Part shown: in pieces, positions 25,774 to 34,726 of the stretch | Position numbering within the stretch: position 1 is the stretch's first letter | Layout: each line of letters begins with the position of its first letter | DNA from: Rhizobium album | GTDB lineage: Bacteria; Pseudomonadota; Alphaproteobacteria; Rhizobiales; Rhizobiaceae | Assembly: GCF_003122325.1 (NCBI RefSeq) | Contig: NZ_QFBC01000005.1 | Span: 62,001 to 126,000 of the forward strand | Direction of reading: 5' to 3' | DNA length: 64,000 nt | The notes under the pieces: model-generated | Told to the model about the DNA's origin: nothing | What the model saw: the letters and a program-made list of their open reading frames with translations, nothing else | The model's database searches: none | Made by a program: the position numbers and the translations under genes

Positions 25774-27069
25774 TCAGCGGGCTGCGTCCAGCGCCTGCTT
25801 CAGGTCGGCGAGGATGTCGTCGATGTGCTCGATGCCGATCGACAGGCGGATGTAACCGGCCGATACGCCGCTGGCAGCCTGTTCGGCTTCGGACAGCTGC
25901 GAGTGGGTGGTGGTGGCCGGATGGATCGCCAGGCTGCGGGCGTCCCCGATGTTGGCAACGTGGTAGAACAGCTTCAGCGCGTCGATGAACTTGCGGCCGG
26001 CTTCCAGGCCGCCCTTGAGTTCAAAGCCGACCAGGCCGCCGAAACCGCCCTTGAGGTATTTTTCGGCACGCTCGCGGTCGATGCCGCTTTGCTGCGACGG
26101 ATGGATGACACTCACCACGTCCGACTGCTCGGAGAGGAACTTGGCCACGGCCGTGGCATTCGAGGAGTGACGCTCGATGCGCAGCGGCAGTGTTTCCAGG
26201 CCCTGGATCAGCTGGAAGGCGTTGAACGGCGAAAGCGCTGCACCGAGGTCGCGCAAGAGCGTGACGCGGGCCTTGATGATGTAGGCGACCGGGCCGAGCG
26301 GCTTGACGGCTTCGGACCAGACGGCGCCGTGATAGCTCGGGTCCGGTGTGTTCAGCGCCGGCTGGCGCTCCTTGTGCTTCTCCCAGTCGAAATTGCCGCC
26401 GTCGATGATGACGCCGCCGATCGAGGTGCCGTGGCCGCCGATATATTTTGTTGCCGAATAGACGACGATGGCCGCGCCATGGTCCAGCGGACGCGTCAGG
26501 ATCGGCGCTGCGGTGTTGTCGACGATCAGCGGAATGCCGAATTCACGGCCGATGGCGGCCACTTCGGCGATCGGGAAGACGGCGAGCTTCGGGTTCGGCA
26601 GGGTCTCGGCATAATAGGCGCGGGTCTTGTCGTCGGTGGCGCGGCGGAAACCTTCCGGATCGACCGGATCGACGAAGCGAACTTCGATGCCCTGTTCCTT
26701 CAGCGTGTTGGCGAAGAGGTTCCAGGTGCCGCCATAAAGATTGGTCGAGGTGACGACGTTATCGCCGGCGCGTGCCAGGTTCTGGATCGCCAGGGTCGAT
26801 GCCGCCTGCCCGGAGGCAAGGGCGAGTGCCGCGACACCGCCTTCGATGGCGGCCAGGCGCTTTTCCAGCACGTCGACGGTCGGGTTGCCGATACGCGTGT
26901 AGATGTTGCCGAGTTCCTTCAGCGCGAAGAGATTGGCGGCATGTTCGGCGTCGCGGAACTGGAACGAGGTCGTCTGGTAGATCGGCACGGCAACGGCGCC
27001 GGTCGCCTCATCGGCTCGCCAGCCGGCGTGGAGCGCCAGCGTTTCGGGACGAAGGTTTGCTTCAGTCAT
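25774..27069 (-). CDS. metY: O-acetylhomoserine sulfhydrylase
   Basis: A 431-residue PLP enzyme of the Cys/Met metabolism family. It condenses O-acetylhomoserine with sulfide to homocysteine in the methionine pathway. The PLP lysine is in YSATKYIGGHGTSIGG; IYTRIGNPTVDVLEKRLAAIEGG and ALASGQAAS are the family's N-terminal signatures. The size and the RITNP-type opening (ETLALHAGWRADEATGAVAVP) match MetY rather than MetB or MetZ. The ATG at 27069 has GGGGAG 7 bases upstream. No SAM-II riboswitch pattern was found in its leader. Confidence 0.92.
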   Translation of the reverse strand: MTEANLRPETLALHAGWRADEATGAVAVPIYQTTSFQFRDAEHAANLFALKELGNIYTRIGNPTVDVLEKRLAAIEGGVAALALASGQAASTLAIQNLARAGDNVVTSTNLYGGTWNLFANTLKEQGIEVRFVDPVDPEGFRRATDDKTRAYYAETLPNPKLAVFPIAEVAAIGREFGIPLIVDNTAAPILTRPLDHGAAIVVYSATKYIGGHGTSIGGVIIDGGNFDWEKHKERQPALNTPDPSYHGAVWSEAVKPLGPVAYIIKARVTLLRDLGAALSPFNAFQLIQGLETLPLRIERHSSNATAVAKFLSEQSDVVSVIHPSQQSGIDRERAEKYLKGGFGGLVGFELKGGLEAGRKFIDALKLFYHVANIGDARSLAIHPATTTHSQLSEAEQAASGVSAGYIRLSIGIEHIDDILADLKQALDAAR

Positions 27070-27467
27070 ATGAATACTCCCCAAATAGACAGAATGAAAA
27101 TTCGCGTAGGACACTCCGCACCGCGTTCCGCCCCACCTCTCGGGCGCCATCTTATCGATATCACCGGCTTTTCATGGGACGATTGTTGCGATCTTTGCGG
27201 CCTGTTTGAAATAGTTGTTGCCGTAGCGCGATGGCAAGGAAAAGATTTCCCGAAGCGGAGAAGAATCCCGCTGGAAAGGCGGCAAAAGCCGCTTTTTCCA
27301 GCGGCGACATGCCTGAATTTTTTGCATGATCTCCCCAAAATCCTCCGGATTTAACCCGCTTCCGCCGCCAAACGCCCGCCGGATAACGGTAAATCTCTTA
27401 TATTCTGCGCAGCGCTCACTATATGGAGTGCACGCGCCGCATCATCATCGCGCGTGAGGAGAACTGA
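27070..27467. other. Divergent intergenic region metY / Tim44-like gene
   Basis: About 400 bases without a gene, containing the promoters of both divergent genes. The strongest structure is a long hairpin at 27268-27304, listed separately. A TATTCTGCGCAGCG segment near 27400 may be part of the promoter for the Tim44-like gene, whose GAGGAG ribosome site is at about 27457. Confidence 0.45.
27268..27304. repeat. Long imperfect palindrome (about 15-bp stem)
   Basis: CCGCTGGAAA (27268-27277) pairs with TTTCCAGCGG at the right end (27295-27304); after a small bulge GCGGC pairs with GCCGC around an AAAA loop. There is no T-run directly outside either arm. It may be a REP-like element, a small-RNA hairpin or a regulatory structure in the metY leader. 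Confidence 0.6.
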
Positions 27468-28448
27468 ATGTTACGTCGTCTTTCGCGTTATTCCGGCCTG
27501 GTCGCAGCGCTTGCGATCGGCCTTGCCCTGTCGCTCGCCGCCATCGATGTGGCCGAGGCGCGGCGGGCAAGCGGCGGCTTCGGCAGCCGTGGCAGCCGGA
27601 CGTTCGATACGCCTTCGGTCACCCGCACCGCGCCGTCCGACGCCTCGCCGATCAACCGCACCATGACTCAGCAGAATTCCGCCCAGCCGCAACGCAATGC
27701 CGGCCAGCAGCAGGCACAACGCCCCGGCCTCTTCGGCGGTTTCGGCAGGACGCTTTTCGGCGGCCTGCTGCTCGGCGGCCTGTTCGGCATGCTGCTCGGC
27801 GGCGGCTTCGGCGGCATGATGGGTTTCCTCGGCATGCTGCTGCAGATCGCCCTGATCGTCGGCCTCGGCATGCTCTTGATGCGCTTCCTCGCCAACCGTC
27901 GCCAATCATCGGCCTATGCCGCCGGCGGCAACATGCAGCGGGAAGCTTACGCTGGTGCGGGCGGCAACAAGCCGGGCTTCCAGATCCCGAGCATGGGGTC
28001 CGGTACGGCAGCCACGGCCCGCACCACCAAACCGGTGACGCAGGATATTCAGCTGTCGCCGGCCGATCTCGACCGCTTCGAAGCACTGCTGTCTGAAATC
28101 CAGTCGGCCTACGGGCGGGAAGATTATCCGACGCTGCGCCGTCTTTCGACGCCGGAAGCCATGTCTTACCTGGCGGAAGAACTCGGCGACAACGCCACCA
28201 ACGGCGTGCGCAACACGGTATCGGACGTCAAGCTGCTGCAGGGCGACATTTCCGAAGCCTGGCGCGAAGGTCCGGTCGAGTATGCGACGCTCGCCATGCG
28301 CTATTCCAGCATCGATGCGCTGGTCGATCGCACCACCGGCAAGGTCGTCGATGGCGATGCCGTCAACCCGAGCGAGACGGTCGAGCTCTGGACATTCGTC
28401 CGCAAGAGCGGCGGTGACTGGCTGCTGTCGGCTATCCAGTCGGCCTGA
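27468..28448 (+). CDS. Tim44-domain membrane protein
   Basis: A 326-residue protein with an N-terminal signal or anchor (residues 10-30), a low-complexity Gln/Asn/Ser-rich stretch, then two Gly/Leu/Met-rich hydrophobic segments at about 85-145 (GGFGGMMGFLGMLLQIALIV), and a C-terminal Tim44-like domain (about 190-326; LSPADLDRFEALLSEIQSAYGREDYPTLRR and a final LWTFVRKSGGDWLLSAIQ). Alphaproteobacterial Tim44-like proteins (TimA) are thought to be membrane-associated chaperone-type proteins. GAGGAG lies 8 bases before the ATG. It is divergent from metY. Confidence 0.85.
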   Translation: MLRRLSRYSGLVAALAIGLALSLAAIDVAEARRASGGFGSRGSRTFDTPSVTRTAPSDASPINRTMTQQNSAQPQRNAGQQQAQRPGLFGGFGRTLFGGLLLGGLFGMLLGGGFGGMMGFLGMLLQIALIVGLGMLLMRFLANRRQSSAYAAGGNMQREAYAGAGGNKPGFQIPSMGSGTAATARTTKPVTQDIQLSPADLDRFEALLSEIQSAYGREDYPTLRRLSTPEAMSYLAEELGDNATNGVRNTVSDVKLLQGDISEAWREGPVEYATLAMRYSSIDALVDRTTGKVVDGDAVNPSETVELWTFVRKSGGDWLLSAIQSA

Positions 28449-28454
28449 CCGACA

Positions 28455-29264
28455 TTAAGCGATGACGGGATAGGCTGCGGCTTCCGCAGCCTTTTCCATG
28501 TCCAGGAGCCCCTGATAAGCCGCATCGCCGAGGATGGCGAAACTTTTGAGCGCAAGGGCAGCGCGCGCCGGTGCAAGGACCGGTGACGCGATGGCGGCGG
28601 CAAGCGCCTGCCGCAAGATCTCCACCTCCGCATCGGAAGCCGACGTGCGTGTGACGAAGGGCAGGCCTGGCCCTTTCGGCGTTTCCCCGATGATCCTGAG
28701 GCCGGAGACGCGCTCCGGCGCATGGGTCGCGAAGTTGCCGTAGGTGACGCAATCGATCGCCGCGACATCTGCCTGACCGGCCGCGACGGCATCGATGCTG
28801 GCCGCATGGCTGCCCGTCTCGACCACCGATGCGAAAAACCGCGTCCCATGGGCCAAAGGCGCCACCGCAGCGCGGAAAAGATTGGCGCCGGTATTGCTGT
28901 CATAAGCGTTGAGCGCGGCAATCCTGCCCCGAAAATCCGCAAGCATAGCACCCGTTTCGCTGCGGCGGGCGATCAGCAGGCTGCACATCGAGGGTCCGTC
29001 GCAGCCGGGCCGATCATAGACCGGCGTCGCGACGAGACGGACGATGCCGCGCAGCGATTTTGCGTAGGGGTAACCGCAGGTCTGCGCCAGAAGCAGCCGC
29101 GGATCAGACCATGCAGCATTATAAGCGACCGACCCGTCGAGCTGTTCCGGCACCTCCGCAACGCCTGCCTGTTTCAGCCAATCATGCAGAAAGGCCCAAA
29201 ACTCTTCCTGTGCCCGAGCGACTTGTGGCGGACCGACATACATGGAGAGGCTGGCAAGACGCAT
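28455..29264 (-). CDS. PhnD-like substrate-binding protein without signal peptide
   Basis: A 269-residue periplasmic-binding-fold protein of the phosphate/phosphonate-binding PhnD type (PF12974): ASLSMYVGPPQVARAQEEFW at the N-terminus, a hinge region FRGRIAALNAYDSNTGANLFR and AAIDCVTYGNF. Unlike transport components it starts directly in the domain, with no signal peptide or lipobox, and no ABC permease or ATPase is adjacent. It may be cytosolic and act as a sensor or enzyme. It diverges from the SDR gene and converges on the Tim44-like gene. Confidence 0.8.
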   Translation of the reverse strand: MRLASLSMYVGPPQVARAQEEFWAFLHDWLKQAGVAEVPEQLDGSVAYNAAWSDPRLLLAQTCGYPYAKSLRGIVRLVATPVYDRPGCDGPSMCSLLIARRSETGAMLADFRGRIAALNAYDSNTGANLFRAAVAPLAHGTRFFASVVETGSHAASIDAVAAGQADVAAIDCVTYGNFATHAPERVSGLRIIGETPKGPGLPFVTRTSASDAEVEILRQALAAAIASPVLAPARAALALKSFAILGDAAYQGLLDMEKAAEAAAYPVIA

Positions 29265-29345
29265 GAGGCAACCGGGATAAAAGGGCGGAACTTTTCGAAA
29301 GGCGCGATGTTGATATCACGGTCCGACACGACAGGGGAGCCGCGG

Positions 29346-30128
29346 ATGAGATTGACCGGCAAGGTGGCACTGGTAACCGGCGGCGGCTCCGGCATCGGCA
29401 AGGCGACGGCGCTGGCACTGGCCAGCGAGGGCGCAAAGCTGGGGGTACTGAGCCGTACGACCGCCGACATCGAACAGACCTGCGCAGAGATCGGCCATCT
29501 GGGCGGCGAAGGTTTGCCGATCACGGCCGACATTGCCGACGAGGCGGAAATGTCGGCCGCCATCGAAAGTCTCGTGGCGCGTTTCGGGCGGCTGGACATC
29601 ATCGTCGCCAATGCCGGAATCAACGGCGTCTGGGCGCCGATCGACGACCTTCGCCCCGCCGAATGGGACAAGACCATCTCAGTCAACCTCCGCGGCACCT
29701 ACCTGACGCTTCACTACGGCGTGCCGCACCTCAAGGCGGCGGGCGGCGGCTCCATCATCGTGGTCTCCTCGATCAACGGCACCCGCACCTTCTCGACGCC
29801 GGGCGCCACCGCCTATACCGCCACCAAGGCGGCGCAGGTGGCGATGGTCCAGCAGCTGGCGCTGGAGCTTGGGAAATTCCGGATCCGCGTCAACGCCGTC
29901 TGCCCGGGTCTCATCGAGACCAACATTCCCGAAAGCACCAGTCAACGCGGCCAGAGGGAAACGGAAATTCCGGTCGTCTGGCCCGAAGGCGACATTCCGA
30001 TCACCCGCGGCGAGGCCGGCAGGAGCGAGGACGTTGCCGACGTGGTGGCCTTCCTGGCATGCGATGCCTCCCGCCACGTGACCGGCAGCCCTATCTGGGT
30101 GGACGGCGGCCAGGGCCTGTTGCGATAG
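29346..30128 (+). CDS. Short-chain dehydrogenase/reductase
   Basis: A 260-residue classical SDR. The cofactor motif is TGGGSGIG (residues 11-18), NAG lies in VANAGINGV, and the catalytic Ser, Tyr and Lys lie in SSINGT and YTATK. The C-terminus GSPIWVDGGQGLLR is the common SDR end. The start is the ATG at 29346 after GGGGAGCCGCGG; earlier in-frame starts lack similarity. Substrate and direction are not readable, and no pathway genes flank it. Confidence 0.9.
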   Translation: MRLTGKVALVTGGGSGIGKATALALASEGAKLGVLSRTTADIEQTCAEIGHLGGEGLPITADIADEAEMSAAIESLVARFGRLDIIVANAGINGVWAPIDDLRPAEWDKTISVNLRGTYLTLHYGVPHLKAAGGGSIIVVSSINGTRTFSTPGATAYTATKAAQVAMVQQLALELGKFRIRVNAVCPGLIETNIPESTSQRGQRETEIPVVWPEGDIPITRGEAGRSEDVADVVAFLACDASRHVTGSPIWVDGGQGLLR

Positions 30129-30170
30129 ACTGTGTCAGCGGCGGTTTACCAAGCCGGCCTCGCCGGCCGT

Positions 30171-31079
30171 TTACGCCGCGGGACTTTCAGCCGCCACTTC
30201 TTCCAATATCCATGAAATGAACGCCGCCACCGGCGCGTGAGACATGCGCGCATGCGGCGCCACAATGTAATAGGCGCTGGGGCTTTTCACGGCATGCGGC
30301 ACCGCGATCAGCAACTGGCCGCTCTCCAGCTCCGAACGGATCATGAATTGCGGCATCAGCGCGATGCCGAGGCCGGCGATGCAGGCCTGCGAGACATTCG
30401 AGAATTGCTCGAACCACATGCCGCGGCCGGAGGCCGGCTTCAGGCCCAGGCTGCCGAACCAGTGATCCCAGGCGCCCGGCCGCGATGCCATGTGGAACAG
30501 CGGCAGGCCGAAAAGATCCTCCGGCGCCTCGATCGTGTGCTGCGCGAAAAAAGCCGGGCTGCAGACGGGCACGACGAACTCATCCATGAGAAAAGTCGAT
30601 ACCGCGCCGGGCCAGTCCGGCTGGCCGATATGGATCGCGGCATCGATCGCCTCACGCTCGAAATCGAAATGGCCGATGCGTGTCGCAAAGTTCAGCGTGA
30701 CATGCGGATAGCGGGCGACGAAACGCGGAATGCGCGGCATCAGCCAGCGCGTGCCGAACATCGGCAGGATGGCAAGATGCAGGCTGTTTGCCTGGGTTTT
30801 CGTCATCGCCTGCAACGAGGCCTGGCGGATCATCCGCAGCGCCGGGCCGATGCTTTCCGCATAGGCCGTGCCGACCGGCGTCAGAAACACGCCGCGGCTG
30901 TTGCGCTCGAAAAGCCGTGTGCCCAGTTGTTCCTCCAGGCCCGCCACCTGCCGGCTGATCGCGCCTTGCGTCAGCGAAAGCTCGTTGGCGGCGGCCGAAA
31001 AACTGCCCAGCCGCGCCACCGCATCGAAGGCCGCCAGCGCACTGCTCGAAGGCAGGAGTTTTCGTGGTATACCGATCAT
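30171..31079 (-). CDS. LysR-family regulator divergent from gcdH
   Basis: A 302-residue GcvA-type LysR regulator. The N-terminal winged helix is complete ([20 protein letters not shown], then [22 protein letters not shown]), and the C-terminal co-inducer domain follows from about residue 95. The gene is divergent from glutaryl-CoA dehydrogenase with 92 bases between the starts, and a LysR-type inverted repeat sits in that gap, so it very likely controls gcdH in response to a glutarate or lysine-breakdown metabolite. Confidence 0.9.
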   Translation of the reverse strand: MIGIPRKLLPSSSALAAFDAVARLGSFSAAANELSLTQGAISRQVAGLEEQLGTRLFERNSRGVFLTPVGTAYAESIGPALRMIRQASLQAMTKTQANSLHLAILPMFGTRWLMPRIPRFVARYPHVTLNFATRIGHFDFEREAIDAAIHIGQPDWPGAVSTFLMDEFVVPVCSPAFFAQHTIEAPEDLFGLPLFHMASRPGAWDHWFGSLGLKPASGRGMWFEQFSNVSQACIAGLGIALMPQFMIRSELESGQLLIAVPHAVKSPSAYYIVAPHARMSHAPVAAFISWILEEVAAESPAA

Positions 31080-31082
31080 CCG

Positions 31083-31101
31083 CTATTACTAGATGGAATA
31101 G
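31083..31101. promoter_or_regulatory. LysR-type box between the regulator and gcdH
   Basis: CTATT at 31083-31087 and AATAG at 31097-31101 form an inverted repeat with a 9-base centre, containing a T-N11-A core as expected for LysR-family sites. It is located in the short divergent gap right upstream of the regulator start. Confidence 0.55.
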
Positions 31102-31171
31102 ATCGATGCGTAAACGTGGATTGCGTGACAAGGGCGTCGGCGCTATTTCATGCTCAACCTTGGAGGCGATG

Positions 31172-32359
31172 ATGACAGAGCGTGTGGAATTTTCCTGGAG
31201 CGATCCTTTCCTGATCGAAGATCAGCTGACCGAAGAAGAGCGCATGATCCGCGACACCGCGGCCGGTTTTGCGCAGGCGGAACTTCTGCCGCGCATTCAC
31301 GATGCCTATCTGGATGAGAAGACCGATGCCGGCCTGTTCCGCCTGATGGGGGAAACGGGCCTGCTCGGCATCACCGCGCCGGCACAATACGGTGCCGCCG
31401 GTGCCGGTTACGTCGCCTACGGCCTGGTTGCCCGTGAAGTCGAGCGCATCGATTCCGGCTATCGCTCGATGATGAGCGTACAGTCCTCGCTGGTCATCTA
31501 TCCGATCCAGGCCTACGGCTCGGAAGAGCAGCGGCAGAAATACCTGCCCGGCCTGATTTCCGGCGAGTTGATCGGCTGCTTCGGCCTGACCGAGCCGGAT
31601 GCAGGTTCCGATCCGGGCGGCATGCTCACCCGCGCCGAGAAGATCGACGGCGGTTACCGCCTGCGCGGTTCGAAGATGTGGATCTCCAATGCGCCGATCG
31701 CCGACGTCTTTGTCGTCTGGGCGAAATCGGCTGCCCACGACAACCAGATCCGCGGCTTCATCCTCGAAAAGGGCATGAAGGGTCTTTCGGCACCGAAGAT
31801 CGGCGGCAAGCTTTCGCTGCGGGCATCGATAACAGGCGAAATCGTCATGGATGGCGTCGAAGTCGGTGAAGATGCGCTGCTGCCGAATGTCTCCGGCCTC
31901 AAGGGCCCGTTCGGCTGCCTCAACCGCGCCCGTTACGGTATTTCCTGGGGTGTTCTCGGGGCGGCGGAAGATTGCTGGCACCGCGCCCGGCAATATGGCC
32001 TCGACCGCAAGCAGTTCGGCAAGCCGCTGGCCGGCACCCAGCTCTTCCAGAAGAAACTGGCCGATATGCAGACGGAAATCACCCTCGGCCTGCAGGCCTC
32101 GCTGCGCGTCGGCCGCCTGATGGACGAACACAAGTTCGCTCCGGAGATGATCTCCATCGTCAAGCGCAACAATTGCGGCAAGGCGCTCGATATCGCCCGC
32201 CAGGCCCGCGACATGCATGGCGGCAACGGCATCCAGATCGAATACGGCGTCATGCGCCACGCCCAGAACCTGGAGACGGTCAACACCTACGAGGGCACCC
32301 ACGACGTGCACGCGCTCATTCTCGGCCGGGCGCAGACGGGTATCCAGGCATTCTTTTGA
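31172..32359 (+). CDS. gcdH: Glutaryl-CoA dehydrogenase
   Basis: A 395-residue acyl-CoA dehydrogenase that converts glutaryl-CoA to crotonyl-CoA in lysine, tryptophan and glutarate breakdown. Diagnostic features: the N-terminal [36 protein letters not shown] for FAD and acyl-CoA binding, [17 protein letters not shown], and the catalytic Glu in [26 protein letters not shown] precedes the ATG at 31172. It is divergent from its probable LysR regulator. Confidence 0.95.
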   Translation: MTERVEFSWSDPFLIEDQLTEEERMIRDTAAGFAQAELLPRIHDAYLDEKTDAGLFRLMGETGLLGITAPAQYGAAGAGYVAYGLVAREVERIDSGYRSMMSVQSSLVIYPIQAYGSEEQRQKYLPGLISGELIGCFGLTEPDAGSDPGGMLTRAEKIDGGYRLRGSKMWISNAPIADVFVVWAKSAAHDNQIRGFILEKGMKGLSAPKIGGKLSLRASITGEIVMDGVEVGEDALLPNVSGLKGPFGCLNRARYGISWGVLGAAEDCWHRARQYGLDRKQFGKPLAGTQLFQKKLADMQTEITLGLQASLRVGRLMDEHKFAPEMISIVKRNNCGKALDIARQARDMHGGNGIQIEYGVMRHAQNLETVNTYEGTHDVHALILGRAQTGIQAFF

Positions 32360-32419
32360 TCGCCGGGCTTGGCAACAGCAACGCCCTCATCTTATGAACA
32401 TCGGCGAATGGAAGCGCCG

Positions 32420-33007
32420 ATGTTCACCCTGACCGAAACTGCCACTTTTGAACAGGACATCAAGAAGAGTCGGTTTCTGGCGATCTGCGGTCCCATTTCC
32501 AGCGAGGAAGACGCCAAACGTTTCCTCGCCGACCATTCCGATATCGCCGCCAATCACAATTGCTGGGCATGGCGCCTCGGTCAGGCCTACCGCTTCAGCG
32601 ATGACGGCGAGCCGCGTGGTACGGCCGGCAAACCGATCCTGCAGGCCATCGACGGCCAGTCGCTGGATGGTGTCGCAGCCGTCGTGACGCGCTGGTTCGG
32701 CGGCATTCTGCTGGGCAGCGGCGGGCTTATCCGTGCTTATGGCGGCACCGCCGCCTCATGCCTGCGCAATGCCGCCAAGGTGGAGCAGATCACCACCGTC
32801 ACCGGAACCATCGCCTGCGGCTTTTCCGATCTTGCGCTGCTGCAGGCGAGGCTTGCCGCCTTGCCGCATGTTCAGGTGCTGTCGGAGGAGTTTACCGCAA
32901 GCGGCGCGGATATCTCCATTCGTATCGCGCTGGAATGGGCAGCGCCCATCCAGGCGATGATCAAAGACCTGACCCGTGGACAGGTGCAACTTCGCCTGGG
33001 CGACTGA
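32420..33007 (+). CDS. IMPACT/YigZ-family protein
   Basis: A 195-residue YigZ/IMPACT-family protein. The defining motif is HNCWAWRLGQAYRFSDDGEPRGTAG-type sequence at about residues 45-72, followed by VVTRWFGGILLGSGGLIRAYG. Members bind nucleic acid or act near translation, but the precise role in bacteria is open. I took the ATG at 32420 because GGAAG lies 6 bases upstream; an ATG at 32408 would add four residues. It follows gcdH on the same strand after 60 bases. Confidence 0.88.
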   Translation: MFTLTETATFEQDIKKSRFLAICGPISSEEDAKRFLADHSDIAANHNCWAWRLGQAYRFSDDGEPRGTAGKPILQAIDGQSLDGVAAVVTRWFGGILLGSGGLIRAYGGTAASCLRNAAKVEQITTVTGTIACGFSDLALLQARLAALPHVQVLSEEFTASGADISIRIALEWAAPIQAMIKDLTRGQVQLRLGD

Positions 33008-33027
33008 CATCGACGGTAAGCCACGCA

Positions 33028-33420
33028 TTACTGCTGCGTGCCATCCGGCGTGACCTGCTGCGATGCGCCGCCGGTGCTGCTTTCAGGCGTCGGATCCCGG
33101 TCGGTGGGAACGGTCTGCTGCGGTTCGCCGGCCGGCGTGTTGTTGTCGAACGTACCGCTGCCGCTCGGCTGGTTGGCGACGGTATTGTCCGTCGTGGATG
33201 TCGTCGTCGTGGTTGGCGCGGCGGAATCGCGGTCCTGGCTTCCGCCCCACATTTCCGCGCCGCCCCAGGCCAGAAAGGCAAGGATCAGGCCACCAATCAG
33301 CACCATGAGAACCGGCCGGCCCAGCAGGCCCTGGCGCGCCTCGACCGGCGTCAATTCTTCTCGCCTGTTGGTTTGCGCGGTCGAAACCACATCGCCACGC
33401 TCGTCGATATATTGTGCCAT
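33028..33420 (-). CDS. Single-pass membrane protein with Thr/Ser/Asn-rich tail
   Basis: A 130-residue protein of unknown function. The ATG at 33420 has an excellent GGAGGTGAT ribosome site, so the longer open frame to 33624 is rejected. After a polar N-terminus (about 30 residues) comes one membrane helix (PVLMVLIGGLILAFLAWGG), then an 80-residue low-complexity tail rich in Thr, Ser, Asn, Pro and Gln, probably outside the cytoplasm. It is convergent with the IMPACT-family gene, 20 bases away. Confidence 0.75.
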   Translation of the reverse strand: MAQYIDERGDVVSTAQTNRREELTPVEARQGLLGRPVLMVLIGGLILAFLAWGGAEMWGGSQDRDSAAPTTTTTSTTDNTVANQPSGSGTFDNNTPAGEPQQTVPTDRDPTPESSTGGASQQVTPDGTQQ

Positions 33421-33761
33421 GCTATCACCTCCGGACGCCGGTTTGCCGGATTGCAATGAAGAAGGCGTCCGGATTGGAAACGGCGCCCGGCGGCAAATGT
33501 TCCTTGCAGGCAGCGTTTCCGGCCGCCCGCCCGCCCGCAGAAAAGGCAGGGAGGCCCAATAAAATCTAAACTCGGAATGCAGGCGAACGACGATCCGCGC
33601 CACATCGAAAGACCGCCGCGCCATGGTATATAAATCATTTCAAACATATCTTTAATATAAAATAAGTATATATCCTGAAAATTACTTGGGAATTTACCGG
33701 CAATTAGCAAGACAACGCCTAAGGATACCGGAGCGCATTTTTCGCCCCGAGGGATCCGACC
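33421..33761. promoter_or_regulatory. Divergent gap with a strongly AT-rich patch
   Basis: No gene is seen. The patch at about 33625-33690 (TATATAAATCATTTCAAACA, AATATAAAATAAGTATATAT) is markedly AT-rich and lies 70-135 bases before the metallopeptidase-like gene, so it probably holds that promoter. AT-rich islands of this kind can also attract nucleoid silencers such as Ros/MucR-type proteins. Confidence 0.45.
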
Positions 33762-34622
33762 ATGAACCGCCTGAAGCTCGCCTTCATCGCCGCCACCGCT
33801 TTGCTCGCGACCACTGCCGCTTCCGCCGAAACCACGACCTTCGAGGATGATGTCAGCGGGCTGACCGAAAGCCAGATGGAAACGACGGTCGAGTTCGCCT
33901 TCGACAACGGCCTCTTCTTCCTGTTTCACGAAATGGGGCACATGCTGATCTCGGAATTCGACCTGCCGGTGCTCGGCCGGGAGGAGGATGCCGCCGATAC
34001 CCTTTCGACGCTGATCCTGCTGGAGATGGACGATGCCGTGTTCGACAAGGCGCTCGCCGACAGCGTCGAGGGCTGGAAAATGTCCTACGAGGCCGGCGAG
34101 GAGCCCGATCTCTGGGACACCCATTCCCTCGATCGGCAGCGCGCCTATCACATGGTCTGCATGATGGTCGGCAAGAACGCGGAGAAATTCCGCAAGGTGG
34201 CCAACGATCTGGAGATGCCGGACGATCGGCGCGAGGAATGCGCCGACGACTACACAAAGGCGCATGCCAGTTGGTTCGGCCTGCTGGAAAAGCACGTTCG
34301 CAAGACCGGCAAGGAACCGGGCTTCACCGTCAGCTACCAGAACCCCAAGGACAAGAACCTTTCCGACTATGCCGAACTGGTCAAGGTTTCCAGCATGCTG
34401 GAAATCGTCCAGCAGGTCGCCGCCATGTACAAGCTCAAGGACGGCATCAAGCTGACGGCTTCCGAATGCGGCGATGCCAATGCCTACTGGTCGGCGGACG
34501 ACCGGGAACTGACCTACTGCTACGAACTGTCCCAGTGGTATACCCAGGCCATGGCCGGCACCTTCCAGCAGGAAGTCGGCGATGCGGGCGACGTCCGTGA
34601 TGCCGGTAGCGCGAGAGAATAA
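33762..34622 (+). CDS. Secreted DUF4344 metallopeptidase-like protein
   Basis: A 286-residue protein with a clean Sec signal peptide (residues 1-22, ASA cleavage). The zinc-binding motif HEMGH is visible in LFFLFHEMGHMLISEFDLP near residue 56, as in the DUF4344 family of putative metallopeptidases; the third ligand is probably one of the Glu/Asp residues of GREEDAADTLST. Cys pairs further on suggest disulfides in the periplasm. GAGGGA lies 8 bases before the ATG. The substrate is unknown. It is convergent with the acyltransferase gene and shares its terminator. Confidence 0.8.
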   Translation: MNRLKLAFIAATALLATTAASAETTTFEDDVSGLTESQMETTVEFAFDNGLFFLFHEMGHMLISEFDLPVLGREEDAADTLSTLILLEMDDAVFDKALADSVEGWKMSYEAGEEPDLWDTHSLDRQRAYHMVCMMVGKNAEKFRKVANDLEMPDDRREECADDYTKAHASWFGLLEKHVRKTGKEPGFTVSYQNPKDKNLSDYAELVKVSSMLEIVQQVAAMYKLKDGIKLTASECGDANAYWSADDRELTYCYELSQWYTQAMAGTFQQEVGDAGDVRDAGSARE

Positions 34623-34687
34623 TTGCAGCTTTACGCGAGGCCACCGTCACGCCGCAGATGCCGAGGGTGATCTCCACCGCAACAGAA

Positions 34688-34726
34688 AAAGGCCGGAGCG
34701 GCGAGGTTCGCTCCGGCCTTTGTTTT
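34688..34726. terminator. Strong bidirectional terminator
   Basis: A perfect 13-bp stem, AAAGGCCGGAGCG (34688-34700) with CGCTCCGGCCTTT (34709-34721), encloses an 8-base loop. TGTTTT follows on the plus strand and TTTTTCTGTT follows on the minus strand, so it can end both converging transcripts. Confidence 0.9.

Noticed and set aside
27070-27240. A possible SAM riboswitch in the metY leader
   Set aside because: I compared it with the SAM-II pattern expected in alphaproteobacteria and found neither the conserved stem nor the GCUAAAAAGG-type segment.
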